Shown: one piece after another, positions 10,545-23,800 of the stretch | Position numbering within the stretch: position 1 is the first letter of the stretch | Layout: each line of letters opens with the position of its first letter | Origin: Gigantopelta aegis | Lineage: Eukaryota > Mollusca > Gastropoda > Neomphalida > Peltospiridae | NCBI RefSeq assembly: GCF_016097555.1 | Contig: NC_054704.1 | Span: forward strand, 99,832,343 to 99,896,342 | Length of the DNA: 64,000 nt | Direction of reading: 5' to 3' | Translations under genes and position numbers: made by a program | The notes under the pieces: model-generated | What the model was told of the DNA's origin: nothing | The model's database searches: none | The model's input: only the letters and a program-made list of their open reading frames with translations

Positions 10545-12440
10545 GAACGTTGGGATTATCTTACCAACACTAATGAATATTTATGTTCTGTTTGTTGATT
10601 GGCTGTATTCATCCGTTGTTGTTCCTTTTGTCTAAATTGATAACAGTTAATTTAAAGATGGTGATATGGGAAATGTGCAACAGTTCAAAATGTTTGTAAA
10701 ATTGTGTACCATAATTCCAGTTGTGATGCAAACCTTTGCTTATACATATTTTATAGATAGTAAACTATAATACCATACAAATGGGTTGAGTCTGACTAAA
10801 ACTTTGAGTCCAGACAATGAATGTTTAACACCCCCCCCAATAAAGTCCAGATTGTAAAAGTTTTAAATGTTACAACCAGAAATACCGAGCTGTAAATTAC
10901 CTAGTACATAGATTGAGTATTCAATACATAAATTAACATATCTTTTTCCATCTGTGATTATTTTATTGTCTCAAGAGTCATGTGCATGTCACTTTTAAAA
11001 AAAAGAAAAAAAAAAGAGAAAAAAAAAAAGGGTGAAATGAAAAGAAATAATAAAGAGAATAGTTAAAAAATGGAAGTGGAATATTTTGGTGATGTGTATT
11101 GGCTATGTTTGATGCAGGGTCAGTAAATATTATTATTAAATCAACAAGAATCAGACCATTTATCAGGACTAGTTATAGCACTCGCCAAATTGGCTAATTA
11201 CAATTTTTAAAAACAATCAGCTAATTATAATTTGGTGAAATAATTTTATGTAATAATTGATATTTTGTTGGAAAATAACTGGTTTGCTGCAGGTTTTGAA
11301 GTCTGATAAATAATTGTCCATTTTGTTTTATTTGTAAGAGCTAGTTCATATTTATACATGTATTTACAACTGGTGTAATATTTTGAGTATAAAATAACTA
11401 TAATTAATACTTTAGTTCATCTTGAAGTTTCAGATATGGATGTATGTTGGGTGTAGTGTTTGGTTGTGGTGAGAAATGAAAATTTATACATTTAGTTCAT
11501 CCTAGCTGTCATCATATCACATTTGTTGTTAATATTGCAAGATATTATTGAATTATGGCTATGTAACTTGAACTGGTTTGCTAAATGCAGAGCTCGAAAT
11601 AGCAACCTGATAAAAGCAAAAAGCTGTTAATTTTTCAGACGTTTTTCAAGAGATGTATAATCAGACCATCTTGTATGTTATTTAGTTTGTGATTGTGTTA
11701 AAATATATTTCCATAATGCTCAAAAATATATGTCAACGGTCCTTAGCCGATTCACATAGTTTACGGATGATTTTTTTTTAGTTCAAACCCCGATGAACTT
11801 AAACGAAATAACAGACAATACTTAATTAGCTCACATAATTAGTAAGTTAGTTACTTTGTATGTACCAACCTCTGTTATTTAGGGCTGATTTTAGGACATT
11901 AAAACAGGTATCATTGTTAATAGTATCTGCTAGTCTAGTACATCTGTTGGATATGGGAAGAGGTCATGTTGAGTTTAAGAATTATATATTTTAGTAGTTT
12001 TAGCTTTTTCTGTTATTAAGGAGCATTTATTTTATATCTTAACAACAAAGCTGGTCAGAAGAACATTTTACCAAATTATCTGTTGAATTTTAAAAGTTTC
12101 AGAAACCTAGTTATTTTTTAAACAAAATATCAGTTATTTCATTAAATTATTTTGCCCCCCCCCCCCCCCCCCCCCAATTGCCAATTGTTTTCAAAATTCA
12201 CATTGGTGAATTTAGCGAGCCCCAAAGGTAACCCTATAAAGGGAGAGTTATGTTTACCTGTTTCTCCTGATTGATCTATTGTGATCCACAGATGAATAGA
12301 TTGGCACAATTCCCATGTCACTACTTCCCTTTGTGTAGGACTTACTCTAATAATGCATCTTTAGATATCCTATTGGTGTTTCGGATTAAACACTTTACTT
12401 TGAAGTACTATAGATGCCATTGTTTTTTTAAATTGCACCC
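10545..12440. other. 3' untranslated or intergenic AT-rich sequence with repeat fragments
   Basis: No gene seen. Contains poly(A)-rich runs at 11000-11035, a 22-base C run near 12155, and two copies of a dispersed repeat (about 11160-11330 and 12060-12230) marked by 'cgccaaatt/caattggcgaa' and 'agttatttcattaaatt'. Related copies lie at 12885-12955, 22495-22680 and 32525-32700. Confidence 0.6.
10839..10844 (+). promoter_or_regulatory. Candidate poly(A) signal of the plus-strand gene
   Basis: AATAAA about 300 bases after the TGA at 10540-10542. Another AATAAA occurs near 11047. Which is used cannot be told from the sequence. Confidence 0.45.
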
Positions 12441-12900
12441 CTACCTTGGGGAAATCCTGTTTTCACTTTCACTTGTTAGAACGACTGGGCTCCAAGGGTC
12501 GTGAGATCAAACCCCCTCCGTGGACCCATTGTCTGACTGGGTTGTTTTCCCCATCCCAACAAGGCTTCGTGACTGGTATATCAAAGGCCCTCTGTCTGAC
12601 TGGGTTGTTTTCCCCATCCCAACAAGGCTTCGTGACTGGTATATCAAAGGCCCTATGTCTGACTGGGTTGTTTTCCCCCAACTCAACAAGGCTTAGTGAC
12701 TGGTATATCAAAGGCCCTCTGCTGTTCTCACTGTGGGAAAGTGCACATAAAAGATTCAATGGTGCTAATGAAAAAACGTAGCTAGTTTCCTCTAAGACTA
12801 CCTGTCAGAATCACCAAATGTTTGACATCCAATAACCGAAGATTAATTAATCAATGTGCTTTGGTTGTGTCCTTAAACAAACAGGGCTAGCTCTGCCACT
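12440..12900 (+). mobile_element. SINE, forward copy with internal 63-bp triplication
   Basis: Carries the family's core (ggtatatcaaaggccctctg), the CATATAAAAGAT box and the tail (aatgtttgacatccaataac, attaattaatcaatgtg). The core segment at 12535-12720 is present three times with a 63-base period, and two more copies occur at about 12955-13090, outside the main element. Confidence 0.85.
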
Positions 12901-12954
12901 TGCCAAATTCGCCAATTTTTAGAACAATTGGCGAATTTTATTTTAATTTTGTGT

Positions 12955-13090
12955 TTTCCCCATCCCAACAAGGCTTCGTGACTGGTATATCAAAGGCCCT
13001 CTGTCTGACTGGGTTGTTTTCCCATCCCAACAAGGCTTCGTGACTGGTATATCAAAGGCCCTCTGTTTGACTGGGTTGTTTTCCCCCAAC
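12955..13090 (+). repeat. Two further 63-bp SINE-core units
   Basis: tccccatcccaacaaggctt and cgtgactggtatatcaaagg repeated twice, joined to the end of the 'cgccaatt' repeat. It suggests a duplication that carried part of the 12.5-kb array. Confidence 0.85.
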
Positions 13091-13207
13091 AAGTGAAAAT
13101 TTTTAAGGTTAAACATTTTAAAAATAAATGATCATCCTGCCCATCTTTAAATACATTTGGGGTTTGAAATCGGTCTTGTTATTATGCCTGGTAACATATA
13201 ATACATA

Positions 13208-13335
13208 AAGGATATTTCATGTTTTTTTTGGTCAAATATGATTCATATCTCACTTGCATGACGAGTGATATATGATTGCAATCTTCACGAGATGAGATAT
13301 AAATCATATTTGACAAAAAACATGAAATTTTCTAT
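13208..13335. repeat. Inverted repeat with about 50-bp arms
   Basis: atttcatgttttttttggtc and aaatatgattcatatctcac are matched inversely by gatataaatcatatttgaca and aaaaacatgaaat. Could form a hairpin; probably a MITE remnant. Confidence 0.8.
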
Positions 13336-13404
13336 TTTTTATATAACTTTTGGCAACTTATCTTTATTTTTAAAATGCCAGCAGCATAATAGTTCGGGTT
13401 TCTT

Positions 13405-13510
13405 ACAGTGAAGATAACACTTTCTACAGTGACGATAAGACATTTTAGAGTGAAATTTTCACTCTTAAAATGTGTGATCGTCACGGAGTGACTTATAACA
13501 CTTTTATTTC
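13405..13510. repeat. Second inverted repeat with about 45-bp arms
   Basis: Arms meet at acattttagagtgaaa / ttttcactcttaaaatgt, extended by gtgacgat / atcgtcac. It is adjacent to the previous hairpin, so both may belong to one non-coding element. Confidence 0.8.
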
Positions 13511-14689
13511 ACTGATATTTTAAGATATTTCACTAAATGTTATATAATAAATGTGTTTATATGTTTGTTAAGTGTATCCAGGAATTGTATAAAAATGTGT
13601 GGTTGAAAGCTTGGATCTTAATTTTAACGTCTTGAATTTTGTTTTAAAAGCAGGCACTTATAACTTACATTAACATTGTGGATACTTGCATTTTAATCTG
13701 GCAAGTTTTATTAAATTAATTTTGATATATATGACATAAGAGCCAAAAGATATTGAATTATTCATCATAATTATGCACAGTTTAAATGATATTTATTTTG
13801 TGTATTTATTTGACTTTTTAATTAACTTCACATATAGAACTTGAGTATGTGCCTTTAATTTGTGTAAACATGTATTGAAGAAAGGAATGAAGGAAGGAAA
13901 TGTTTTATTTAACGATGTACTCAATATATTTTATTTATGGTTATATGGCATTTGAGAAATATGTATTGAAAGACAAAGCACATTGCCAACCAGAATGTTT
14001 TAAAAACCCAGCATTAAATCCGCAAGGGCAGTCATAGTCATAGGTAGTTTAAAAAATAAAAAGATATGTGATTAACCAGATTTGTTAACTTCTTTAATTG
14101 GGGCCATATCTAGCCTTAATAATGAAGTGGGGGAGGGGGATGACTGGTCGGGGGGAGGGGGGTGCAGTAAAAAAAAGAAGAAAAAAAAGCTGGTCCCCCA
14201 ATAAAATAAATAAAAAGGCCTCTTAAAAGCTTAAATGGCATTTTTTTAAACATTCCTTTTGGGGGGCGGGGGTATGGGCAGTAAACCTTGCCTCCACTAG
14301 ATACAGCCTGTTGAGCTATGTTTCAATATGCACGTTTTGTGGGTTATGTATTGCATGAAACCAGTGCTTGACAAATGTTTGAGAAAGTCACTAGCCCTCC
14401 CAGAAGCTTTGACTAGTGCTCTATGTATTAGTACTGTAGCTGGTCATTTCCATTAGCCCAGACCACAAATTCACTGGCTGGGGCTGATCGTGGGCAGATT
14501 TCTCAAACCCTGATGAACACATGTACTTGTTGAATCCATATACCTCCAGTACCCTTACCTGTATACCTATGTGACATCGTAAAAATCACTTGAAAAAGAG
14601 TTACCAAATTCATGCACGGATCATGGCTAGTATGGAAACACTGACATGGCAGACACATTATTTGGATAATTAATTTCATTTCATTTCAA
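13511..14689. other. Intergenic AT-rich sequence, truncated SINE tail inside
   Basis: A 5'-truncated minus-strand SINE tail (ggaaatgttttatttaacga) at about 13885-13995. The G-rich stretch 14125-14165 is low complexity. No gene seen. Confidence 0.6.
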
Positions 14690-14935
14690 CTTATTTTCGT
14701 GCTTCTATCCAATTAAGGTTCAAGCACGCTGTTCTGGACACACACACCCAGATACCTGGGCTGTCTGTCCAGGACAGTGGGTTAGTTGTTAGTGAGAGAG
14801 AGAGAGAGAAGTCGGTGTAGTCGTCTTACACCTACCCATTTTGTCATTAAAACTCGCTCTGGGTGGAAGCCGGTACCTACTAGCCTTATGTCCGATGGCT
14901 TAACCACGATACCACCGATAATTCACAAATTCATG
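14690..14935 (+). mobile_element. Second tRNA-related SINE family, copy
   Basis: Marked by ctgtccaggacagtgggtta, gtgagagagag, 'acctacccattttgtc', 'gccggtacctactagcc' and a tRNA-like end 'gatggcttaaccacgatacc'. Other copies or fragments: 6694-6790, 47275-47530 and, tRNA-like part only, 58975-59060. Confidence 0.7.
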
Positions 14936-14979
14936 GAAAACAGACCGGAAAATGTACATATGGACTCGTAGCTTTAATG

Positions 14980-15160
14980 TATTGGCTGTTTGTATCAATT
15001 GTATACGGTTGGTCATTTGGATCTTGTATTGATGGCATTGACTGTTTGTATCAATTGTATACTGTTGTTCATTTGAATCTTGTATTGATGGTATTCACAG
15101 TTTGTATCAATTGTATACTGTTGATCATTTGGATCTTGTATTGATGGCATTCACTGTTTG
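14980..15160. repeat. 56-bp repeat, three copies
   Basis: gtttgtatcaattgtatacg followed by gttggtcatttggatcttgt and attgatggcattgact, repeated at 14988, 15044 and 15100. Confidence 0.9.
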
Positions 15161-16080
15161 CTGTCTGTTGCTAACTGGAGTGAAACGGGTATTCACTACT
15201 TGTTAACTCTTCACAGGTGTAAGTCTTCCAATTAAATAGTCTCTCCTTGAGCCCGATATGTTCGGTAAATCTTCACACCCTTCACACAATAAATATAACA
15301 TATCTTACTATAATTTCAAAAAAAATATTTAATACAAGATTTTCTTCAAACATTTGTGTTGGTAATTTTTAAAAATATTTTTTTTAATAGCAATTATTGT
15401 TATTGTAAGAAGATGTAAAGTGACGTCATTCAAATTTAGAATTAGCCATGCTATTACATTGCTTGACTACATTAAAATGAAAACTGATCTACTTAGCTTG
15501 ACCCGTCAAAATAGTCGCTGACTTGCTATTGCTAGAAACTGTACTGGAATTAGGAATATTGTACATAACTGACAGACCCATAGGAATGATATTTTGAGGA
15601 GGGGGCACAAACCATATTTTTACCTTTATTTATAAGTTGGGCAAAATTAACAAAAAAAATATTGTCCTAGATTGGGGGGGGGGGGGGGATGGGGGCCTGA
15701 CTGATTATGAACATGTACATAACTATCAGTTGAAATACATTGCTCAAATGATTTTTCTGTATTATATATAATTATATATATACACACACACAAATTCAGT
15801 ATGAATGTAAAGTATGTAAATGAATATCTTGACAATTGAATAAAATTGAATGTGACAACTTTATGGGTTGATACTTTTGTGTTTTCCAGTATACAATTAG
15901 AAGCAAGGGGTGTTCTAAGGTGTTGCTTTGTAATTAGCTACACGCGATCAGCTATACAAGTTTTAGAGATGGTTATACCAAGCCTCCCTGTGAACAAAAT
16001 TAAGTGATTAATTTCTCCCCCAACTTGCATTATGGGGAGCCATTATAATACTAAAATTTTGAGCACTGATATCCCTGTGT
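15161..16080. other. Intergenic sequence without recognised gene
   Basis: AT-rich. Contains a G run near 15675 and a TATA/CA dinucleotide stretch at 15765-15792. No convincing frame or splice structure. Confidence 0.55.
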
Positions 16081-16086
16081 ATTAGC

Positions 16087-16275
16087 CAGGGGTGGGAATT
16101 CTCCATTGGATCAGCTGTTTTCCTCTCATGTAACATTGCGTTTCCTCCCATTATAATCGTCCTTTCCTCAAAAATGTGTCGGATGGCACAGATTTTAACC
16201 AAGGATTTCAAGAATTTCCGGGACCCCTCTAGATTTTCTCTTCTTTTTTTTACAGTTCACCAATTCCCACCCCTG
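16087..16275. mobile_element. 189-bp MITE with hAT-like ends
   Basis: Starts CAGGGGTGGGAATT and ends AATTCCCACCCCTG, a perfect 14-base inverted pair, flanked on both sides by attagc. CAGGGG-type ends are usual in hAT elements. It sits inside a fragment related to the element at 7008-7857. Confidence 0.85.
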
Positions 16276-16524
16276 ATTAGCTGACTCTGGATAGGTGAAC
16301 CCCTTAGTTTGCTACTCAGTATCTGCTACAAAAAGATTGATATGATCTATAAGCCGACTCAACTTCTGAACTGAACAAAAATATATATAAATCAAAATGT
16401 CCAACTTTTGCAACGGTCCGTTGTGGGCATAATCCTTTTGTATTTTTTGTTAAATGGACAATGCTGAGGGGAGCTAAAAATTACTCCTCGAACTAGTCTC
16501 GGGAGTGATGGGGAACCAGAGTGA

Positions 16525-16602
16525 TAGCTCCCCTTATACAGTGAAGTATAACTCCCCGTATACAGTGAAGTATAGCTCCCCTTATACAGTGAAGTATAAC
16601 GT
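16525..16602. repeat. 25-bp repeat, three copies
   Basis: agctccccttatacagtgaa followed by gtata, repeated three times with small changes. Confidence 0.85.
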
Positions 16603-16889
16603 TTTAGTGCTCATAGGCGTACAGGCTCACATTTTTGTAGAGGGTGGGGGGCAAGCTGGTTTTTACCTGAAGTAAATGAAAATGCCCAAATCTGGACAAC
16701 ATTTATTCATATTAGCATCACTACCAAAAAGCGATATAGGGTTGCAAATGAATCCCTGCAAATTTTTACAGCTATTTTTGAGGGTGAAATGATGAAAATA
16801 CGTGGTAAAATGGTCTCAAGTTAGCACATTTTGCCTGAATATCTTTATAATTTTTGCCTGAATTTGAGGTTTTGTTCTTCTCGCACTAG

Positions 16890-17130
16890 GGGGCAGTTGC
16901 CCATCCCCATGTCACATTCGCTTGAGCAGTGAGTTGCAGGATCAGCTGCCGTCAGTGGATTCAGAAGGTGGCAGTTGCCCATCCCCATGTCACATTCGCT
17001 TGAGCAGTGAGTTGCAGGATCAGCTGCCGTCAGTGGATTCAGAAGGTGGCAGTTGCCCATCCCCATGTCACATTCGCTTGAGCAGTGAGTTGCAGGATCA
17101 GCTGCCGTCGGTCGATTCAGAAGGTGTGTA
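16890..17130. repeat. 78-bp repeat, three copies
   Basis: ggcagttgcccatccccatg, tcacattcgcttgagcagtg, agttgcaggatcagctgccg, tcagtggattcagaaggt. The period is a multiple of three, which explains open frames on both strands. No protein family recognised. Confidence 0.92.
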
Positions 17131-17334
17131 TAATGAACAAATTTAGGAAAACTTGGCATCACAAAATGAAACTGCTGTCGGGAGAATTAAAATTTATTAG
17201 AATCAAGAACAAACCCCGATGAAACATTAACAAAACTATCCTTTTTGTATCCACTTAGGCTGGATATCACAACATTCCTGTCAAGTCTTATATTCCAAAC
17301 CTCTTGTATGTTGATTTATTAATCATCTGCTAGG

Positions 17335-17530
17335 GAGACTGATGTAGTCTAGTGGTATAGCGCACACCTAATGCGCGGTCGGTCCCAGACTGCACATTAA
17401 GCAGACGCTTTACCACTGGGATATTTTAAATGCACTTTCTCACAGACAGGACAGCACATAACATGACCTCTGATATACAAGTCATTGGTTGGGATTGGAA
17501 AGTGATGAGTTCAACCATTTCTGTGGACCT
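17335..17530. mobile_element. Degenerate SINE fragments
   Basis: tagtctagtggtatagcgca and gctttaccactggg resemble opposite-strand versions of the SINE head; cacagacaggacagcacata and tctgatatacaagtcattgg resemble the minus-strand core. A rearranged copy. Confidence 0.6.
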
Positions 17531-20096
17531 CAATTAAGTGTTATTTCACAAATCTGAACATAAGAGAAAAAGAAATAAAATAGATTTAAAGCATTTATTT
17601 TTCAAATATTCAAGAATACCCCAATAACTATATGAAACAGATATTAAAAGATTTTAACTCAAATGAGCCAAATTTAACCCAACAGGATGTAGTTGAATAA
17701 ATCTACTAAACAACCGAACATCCCAAAAAATCTTGCATCCAAACAAGTTGTCTTTAAGTTTAATACTGACAACTTCAACAAAACATTTTTCTTAAGTACA
17801 ATTCCAGAATAAACTATTAAGATAATACAACATGTATATGAAAGATGAAGCCAATATAATTACGATACCAATTAAAAATATATATTTCTTTAACCAATTA
17901 GACCCCCATTATAAACTGACAAATAACTTCTATTATAAACTGACAAATAACTTCTATTAAAAACTGACAAATAACTTCTATTATAAACATCAACTGCTTG
18001 GCCGACATGAATCATACACCTGGAAAATAATTAAACACCATCTTGGATAAGTTGTGTCCAATCCTTTTGTATATATACATTACATGCAATAAAATATGTT
18101 TTTAATCATTCACCACCTGAATTGTATTGCAGCAAACTTGTGTCCAATCCTTTTGTATATATACATTACATGCAATAAAATATGTGTTTAATCATTCACC
18201 ACCTGAATTGTATTGCAGCAAACTTGTGTCCAATCCTTTTGTATATATACATTACATGCAATAAAATATGTTTTTAATCATTCACCACCTGAATTGTATT
18301 GCAGCAAAAAAGGCAGAAAAAGGTACATGTAATTGTCTGCACTGACGCAGTGTAAATCTGATATTCAAAGTTTTTACATATTCTGTATCTACTGGGTATT
18401 TACCGAGATGGCGTGAATAAATTACTTATGAGTGAGATTCCGGCACATCAGGGTGATTCCAGCTCGATAGTTATCATAAATTTGATGCACATTTATGGTT
18501 TCTGTCTTATTTTGTGATGACAGTAATGATGCAATGAGCGTCACTTGTTGTCAGTGTTTCCAATATCCTCTGTACACACAGAACAAACTAGGTGGCGATT
18601 CATTTATTTCCAGGTGTATATATATATATTGGCCACACTGGGATCATCGTCACTGAACTTGTGGAAACACTAATACATCTCGGCAGTCTTATGAATGTAA
18701 AAGCTTCAAGTTATAGTCCTTTATTAGACAGCAGTATAATTTATCCTGTGATCATTGTAATAAGATGACTAGATACATTTTCTAAATTTGTTCAGTCAAT
18801 GACTGAAAACCGCATGTCCCATCACATAAACGTGACTCGCCTCCATTATTTCAACCTACATGTACATTTTTAGTGTCATAGTTTTTATATCATCAGTTTC
18901 AATACAGTATAAGAAATACACGTTTGTGTCATGGGAAACATAACAAGACATACATTTACTTCTCAATTAGAATTCAAAACTACTTTCTGATTTATTAAAA
19001 TGTAGAATCTTAAAAAACAAAAATGACATCAAGCGAGTCATAGAGCACATCTTGCCCATCACATCTTTTATACATATCATCTTATGACTCATCTTTCAAA
19101 CTGCAGGAGATGTAGTTTAAAATACCTCAAGGTTATTCTCTATATCTGAAGAGACAGAATCGACCTAAACGTAGCCAAATTTAGGATGGTAAATTTTATC
19201 ACCATCTCATAAATACAGACCAAAAGAGATATACTTAACATAAATTATTAAATAAGCATGGCTGTCAAGGGAAGCTACATAATACTAATAAGTAAATAAC
19301 TTTTGTAACTTCAGCACATTTCTAAAAAAATTATCCAACAAAAATGTAACACCTCTATTTGTTTCTCTCAAAATGATGGTATTGTATTATTTTTATGCTT
19401 TTATTTATTTTAATGAAATTTTGACTATTGTAGCGATTTTGATTCTGAATTGTTTTGCAAAATGATTCAACGCTAAAGCTGGAATGGTATAGAACAAATA
19501 GTATCATGATAAAGCAACAAATTTTCACAAACTATTACAACAGTACTTAATATAATCCATCAACGAGCGAGATAACAATAAATGACTTGTAACAACTACA
19601 TAGCGAATACTACATGAGTGACCGTTAAAATAGCCTTAATCTAACAGCAAGTTGTTTCAAAATGTATCTAATGGAAATGATACGTATTCAACTTCCTGTG
19701 TGTCCTGAAAAAACAGAATTGGAATAAATTGTAAAGTATTGTTTTTACAACAAAAATGTCTTTACGGCCTTGCACATGTAGTTAACTTATATGTCACAGA
19801 GTAATTAGTTGAAGGTTATCTTACAGGGCAAAGAGCAATTAATTTTGATTGTGCTTATATCACTGGATGGTATAACCTAGGGTCATCACCTAGGAGCAGC
19901 CAATTATATATCTTTCAACTGACAAACCGTGTATTATTGCTGTGTGATATAAATAATACATAATGTGTATGTATTTTTTTTTTTTTTCAAACAATAAACC
20001 TATTATTGCACTTCTTTTCTCTCTTTTTTAGGGTTACACTGGGATAAAAAAAAGATTTTATAAAGGGAGACAATTTTAATGAACCAGTTTCTATAA
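17531..20096. other. Downstream flank or 3' UTR of NFXL1
   Basis: AT-rich, no coding exon recognised. Holds a 24-bp repeat (17909-17995: aaactgacaaataacttcta) and an 86-bp repeat in three copies (18052-18306: ttgtgtccaatccttttgta, tatatacattacatgcaata). If the distal poly(A) signal near 17.6 kb is used, all of this would be transcribed. Confidence 0.55.
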
Positions 20097-20102
20097 TTTA
20101 TT
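20097..20102 (-). promoter_or_regulatory. Candidate poly(A) signal of NFXL1
   Basis: AATAAA on the minus strand about 525 bases after the stop codon, the first perfect hexamer I found downstream. Further TTTATT (+) matches occur at about 19.4, 18.6 and 17.6 kb, so the 3' end is not fixed by sequence alone. Confidence 0.35.
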
Positions 20103-20627
20103 CTGTACATGCCCAACACCGAAATATGTCAAAATTATACTGTTTAATACATATTTTGATTAAAGCTCAGTGTGTAATGAATAGCCACCCTCCCTCCAAT
20201 GAATGTCTAAGGATGTTTATTCAACACACTGGGTTTAAGCGAGTTCAAGGATTAATTCCCTTGATGAGCCCTTCTTTTGATACATTTTGTCTTAGCTCAA
20301 ACAAATCTAAATTAGCTAATCATTTACAAACACAAATCTTAACTGTATTTTCTGAGCAACTTAACCACAGAATATGAACAACAAAATACCATTCACAACT
20401 CACCATTATCAGAAATTGGAACAAGAACAATCAATGGTTTTTAAAATACAACAACTCGTACAAGGTTTTCAAGTGATTCCACACATTCAGGTTACCCAAT
20501 ATGGGAGTGATTAAATAATAAGATCATCAAATAACCTTACCTAATGTGACTGTCATTAAACAGAGCTGTCACATTACTGTTGGATTGAGGTATTTCATTG
20601 TTGAAATAATCATGTAAAACATGTTTA

Positions 20628-20861
20628 CTAGAATAATTTAAAGTGGAAAACTAAGCCAGACACGACTATTGCAGCTATGGCAGTGACAGCGATGCTGACG
20701 AGTTTCCTGTGTTTCTGCCAGAACGTCTCCTCCACGATATCCTGGTGGTGCTTGCGAGGTTTTCTCCTTCGTCCTTTCGTCATCCTCTCAAACGCTTCCA
20801 GCTCCTCTTTCTGCCTCCGCACTTCTTCCTCTTTCTTTGCAATTTCGGCCTTTTCTTCAAG
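20628..20861 (-). CDS. NFXL1: NFXL1 last coding exon: charged helix and C-terminal membrane anchor
   Basis: Begins [20 protein letters not shown], continues through a basic [10 protein letters not shown] stretch, then FWQKHRK and a hydrophobic segment [19 protein letters not shown], ending HFKLF and TAG. Acceptor ctttctag, phase 0. The Glu/Lys helix, FWQKH motif and C-terminal anchor are the signature of NFXL1. Insertion as a tail-anchored membrane protein is inferred. Confidence 0.95.
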   Translation of the reverse strand, partial: LEEKAEIAKKEEEVRRQKEELEAFERMTKGRRRKPRKHHQDIVEETFWQKHRKLVSIAVTAIAAIVVSGLVFHFKLF

Positions 20862-23800
20862 CTAGAAAGTTCAAATAATGTTACATTTGTTTAACGACAC
20901 CACTAGAGCATTAAATAATCATTGATTATTAGAAAGAAAGAAATGTTTTATCTAATGATGCACTCAACACATTTTATTTACGGTTATATGGCGTCGGACA
21001 TATGGTTAAGGACCACACACATATGAGAGAGGAAACCGGCTGTTCCCACTTCAGGAGCTACTCTTTTCGATTAGCAGCAAGGGATCCTTCCCACAGACAG
21101 GGTAGTACATACCACAGCCTTTGATATACCAGTCATGGTGCACTGGCTGGAACGAGAAATAGCCCAATGGGCCCACTGACGGGGATCGATCCCAAACTGA
21201 CTGCGAATCAGGTGAGCAATTTACCACTGGGCTACTTCACGCCCCCGACTATTAGATGTCAAACTTTTGATTGTTCCGAAACATAGCCTTCAGATAAAAC
21301 CTGCTACATTTTCTAATTAGCAGTAAGAGATGTTTTATATCAACTCACCCACAGAGAGGACAGCACACATTCCAGCCTTTAATATATCAGCTGTAGGGCA
21401 CTGGTTGGAACCCCCCCAAAAACTCAATTGGTTTATTAAGCGGTTTTAATTCTATGTCCCAAGCACTTCAGATGAGTGCTCTGTTGACTGAGCTAGCTAA
21501 CTGGAAGTTGATTTATATGATTTTCACCAACATGAAGGTAACCGATTGTTTGGTTACACGATAATTCAAAATCTAACCATGTCACTGATTGATAACAGAC
21601 AAGTTGATAACTTGGACACAGCTATATGTTATCAGTCAGGCTACTAGGAAATGAATTCTGCACATGACAGTGAGGTACAGTTTAGAAGGAAATGAAGGAA
21701 GGAAGGACATGTTTTATTTAACGACGGGATGGAAATGAATTCTGACTTATATAATACTGTATAAGTTTAAAACCAAACTCTGCTTGTGAGCCTGATGATA
21801 AGAAAGCCTGTTGTGTATTTTTAGCAACCATAGCCTCCCTGTCTGTCTGGATCCTTGTTGTATGTACATGTACCTTCTTCTTCTCAGTCTCGGCCCTCTT
21901 GCAGATCTCGTCACACTCCAGTCTGTCACTTCCGTTCTTCACGTCACAGCAGATTCCCTCCGTCTTCTTCCGTCGACACTTGCAGCGCAGTGTCACCTTC
22001 TTCTGACACTTGTCCGTGCCAGGACACTGACCGGGGTGGCAGGCAAAGCCACACTGGTGACCACAGGGAAGCTAGAGTAGAAACATCAAGTAGGTCGAGA
22101 TGAAAGCGGGTTACGAAACAAAAAACTAAATTATTAATACTGATGGTTAGGTAGTGAGATTGGCTCTAGGGTTAGGGTTGCACACTTGGCGGCAACCATT
22201 TAGAATGTAGGCAAAGCATCTACAGAAACCATATTGTAAGTGTGTGATGGAGAATATGGAAATATTGGAGGAGTCAGAACATCTGGAAACATTGTACAGA
22301 CCATTACAAATCCTGAATTCCAGATAAATCCGAAAAACTAAGTAAATTTGACTCAAGCAATAATGTCAAGAAATTAAGGTGAATGATTTTAAAAATTAAT
22401 ACCATAAACAATATTTTGTCCATACTCTTTGACAAGGATTTTCAGTGTATTGTTCTTGACGTCAACCAACAAGTAAGCTATACCAGCAAAGGGTCTCTCA
22501 CAGAGCTAGATCTTGGCAAGCAGAAAAGTTCGCCAAATTATCTATTAAACTTAAAAAATTGCAAAACCCCCCAGTTATTTTCACACAAAAGATCAATTAT
22601 TTCATATTATTTCGTAAAATTAAAATAAAATTTGCCAATGCGATTTTTACGAGTGCCAGAGCTAGCCCTGCCTTGAATGCACTTATCTGTCTTTGATGTA
22701 CCAATCATGGGGCAATCCCTGGAATGCACTTATCTGTCTTTGATGTACCAATCATGGGGCAATCCCTGGAATGGGAACTAATATGTCTTTGATGTACCAA
22801 TCATGGGGCAATCCCTGGAATGGGAACTAATATGTCTTTGATGTACCAATCATGGGGCAATCCCTGGAATGCACTTATCTGTCTTTGATGTACCAATCAT
22901 GGGGCAATCCCTGGAATGGGAACTAATATGTCTTTGATGTACCAATCATGGGGCAATCCCTGGAATGGGAACTAATATGTCTTATATGTACCAATCATGG
23001 GGCAATCCCTGGAATGCACTTATCTGTCTTTGATGTACCAATCATGGGGCAATCCCTGGAATGGGAACTAATATGTCTTTGATGTACCAATCATGGGGCA
23101 ATCCCTGGAATGCACTTATCTGTCTTTGATGTACCAATCATGGGGCAATCCCTGGAATGGGAACTAATATGTCTTTGATGTACCAATCATGGGGCAATCC
23201 CTGGAATGGGAACTAATATGTCTTTGATGTACCAATCATGGGGCAATCCCTGGAATGGGAACTAATATGTCTTTGATGTACCAATCATGGGGCAATCCCT
23301 GGAATGTACTTATCTGTCTTTGATGTACCAATCATGGGGCAATCCCTGGAATGCACTTATCTGTCTTTGATGTACCAATCATGGGGCAATCCCTGGAATG
23401 GGAACTAATATGTCTTTGATGTACCAATCATGGGGCAATCCCTGGAATGCACTTATCTGTCTTTGATGTACCAATCATGGGGCAATCCCTGCAATGCACT
23501 TATCTGTCTTTGATGTACCAATCATGGGGCAATCCCTGGAATGGGAACTAATATGTCTTTGATGTACCAATAATGGGGCAATCCCTGGAATGCACTTATC
23601 TGTCTTTGATGTACCAATCATGGGGCAATCCCTGGAATGGGAACTAATATGTCTTTGATGTACCAATCATGGGGCAATCCCTGGAATGCACTTATCTGTC
23701 TTTGATGTACCAATCATGGGGCAATCCCTGGAATGGGAACTAATATGTCTTTGATGTACCAATCATGGGGCAATCCCTGGAATGGGAACTAATATGTCTT

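Noticed and set aside
12446..12781. 111-codon frame and its antisense partners
   Set aside because: Produced by the 63-bp (multiple of three) triplication in a SINE.
16845..17162. 105-codon minus frame with cysteine-rich repeats (TAADPATHCSSECDMG)
   Set aside because: Comes from a 78-bp triplicated non-coding repeat; no splice sites or family support. It is too regular to be taken as a zinc-binding protein without other evidence.
17335..17410. Possible tRNA gene
   Set aside because: Only A-box-like and B-box-like parts of a SINE head are present; no full cloverleaf can be drawn. The same applies to 58975-59060 and the SINE heads elsewhere.
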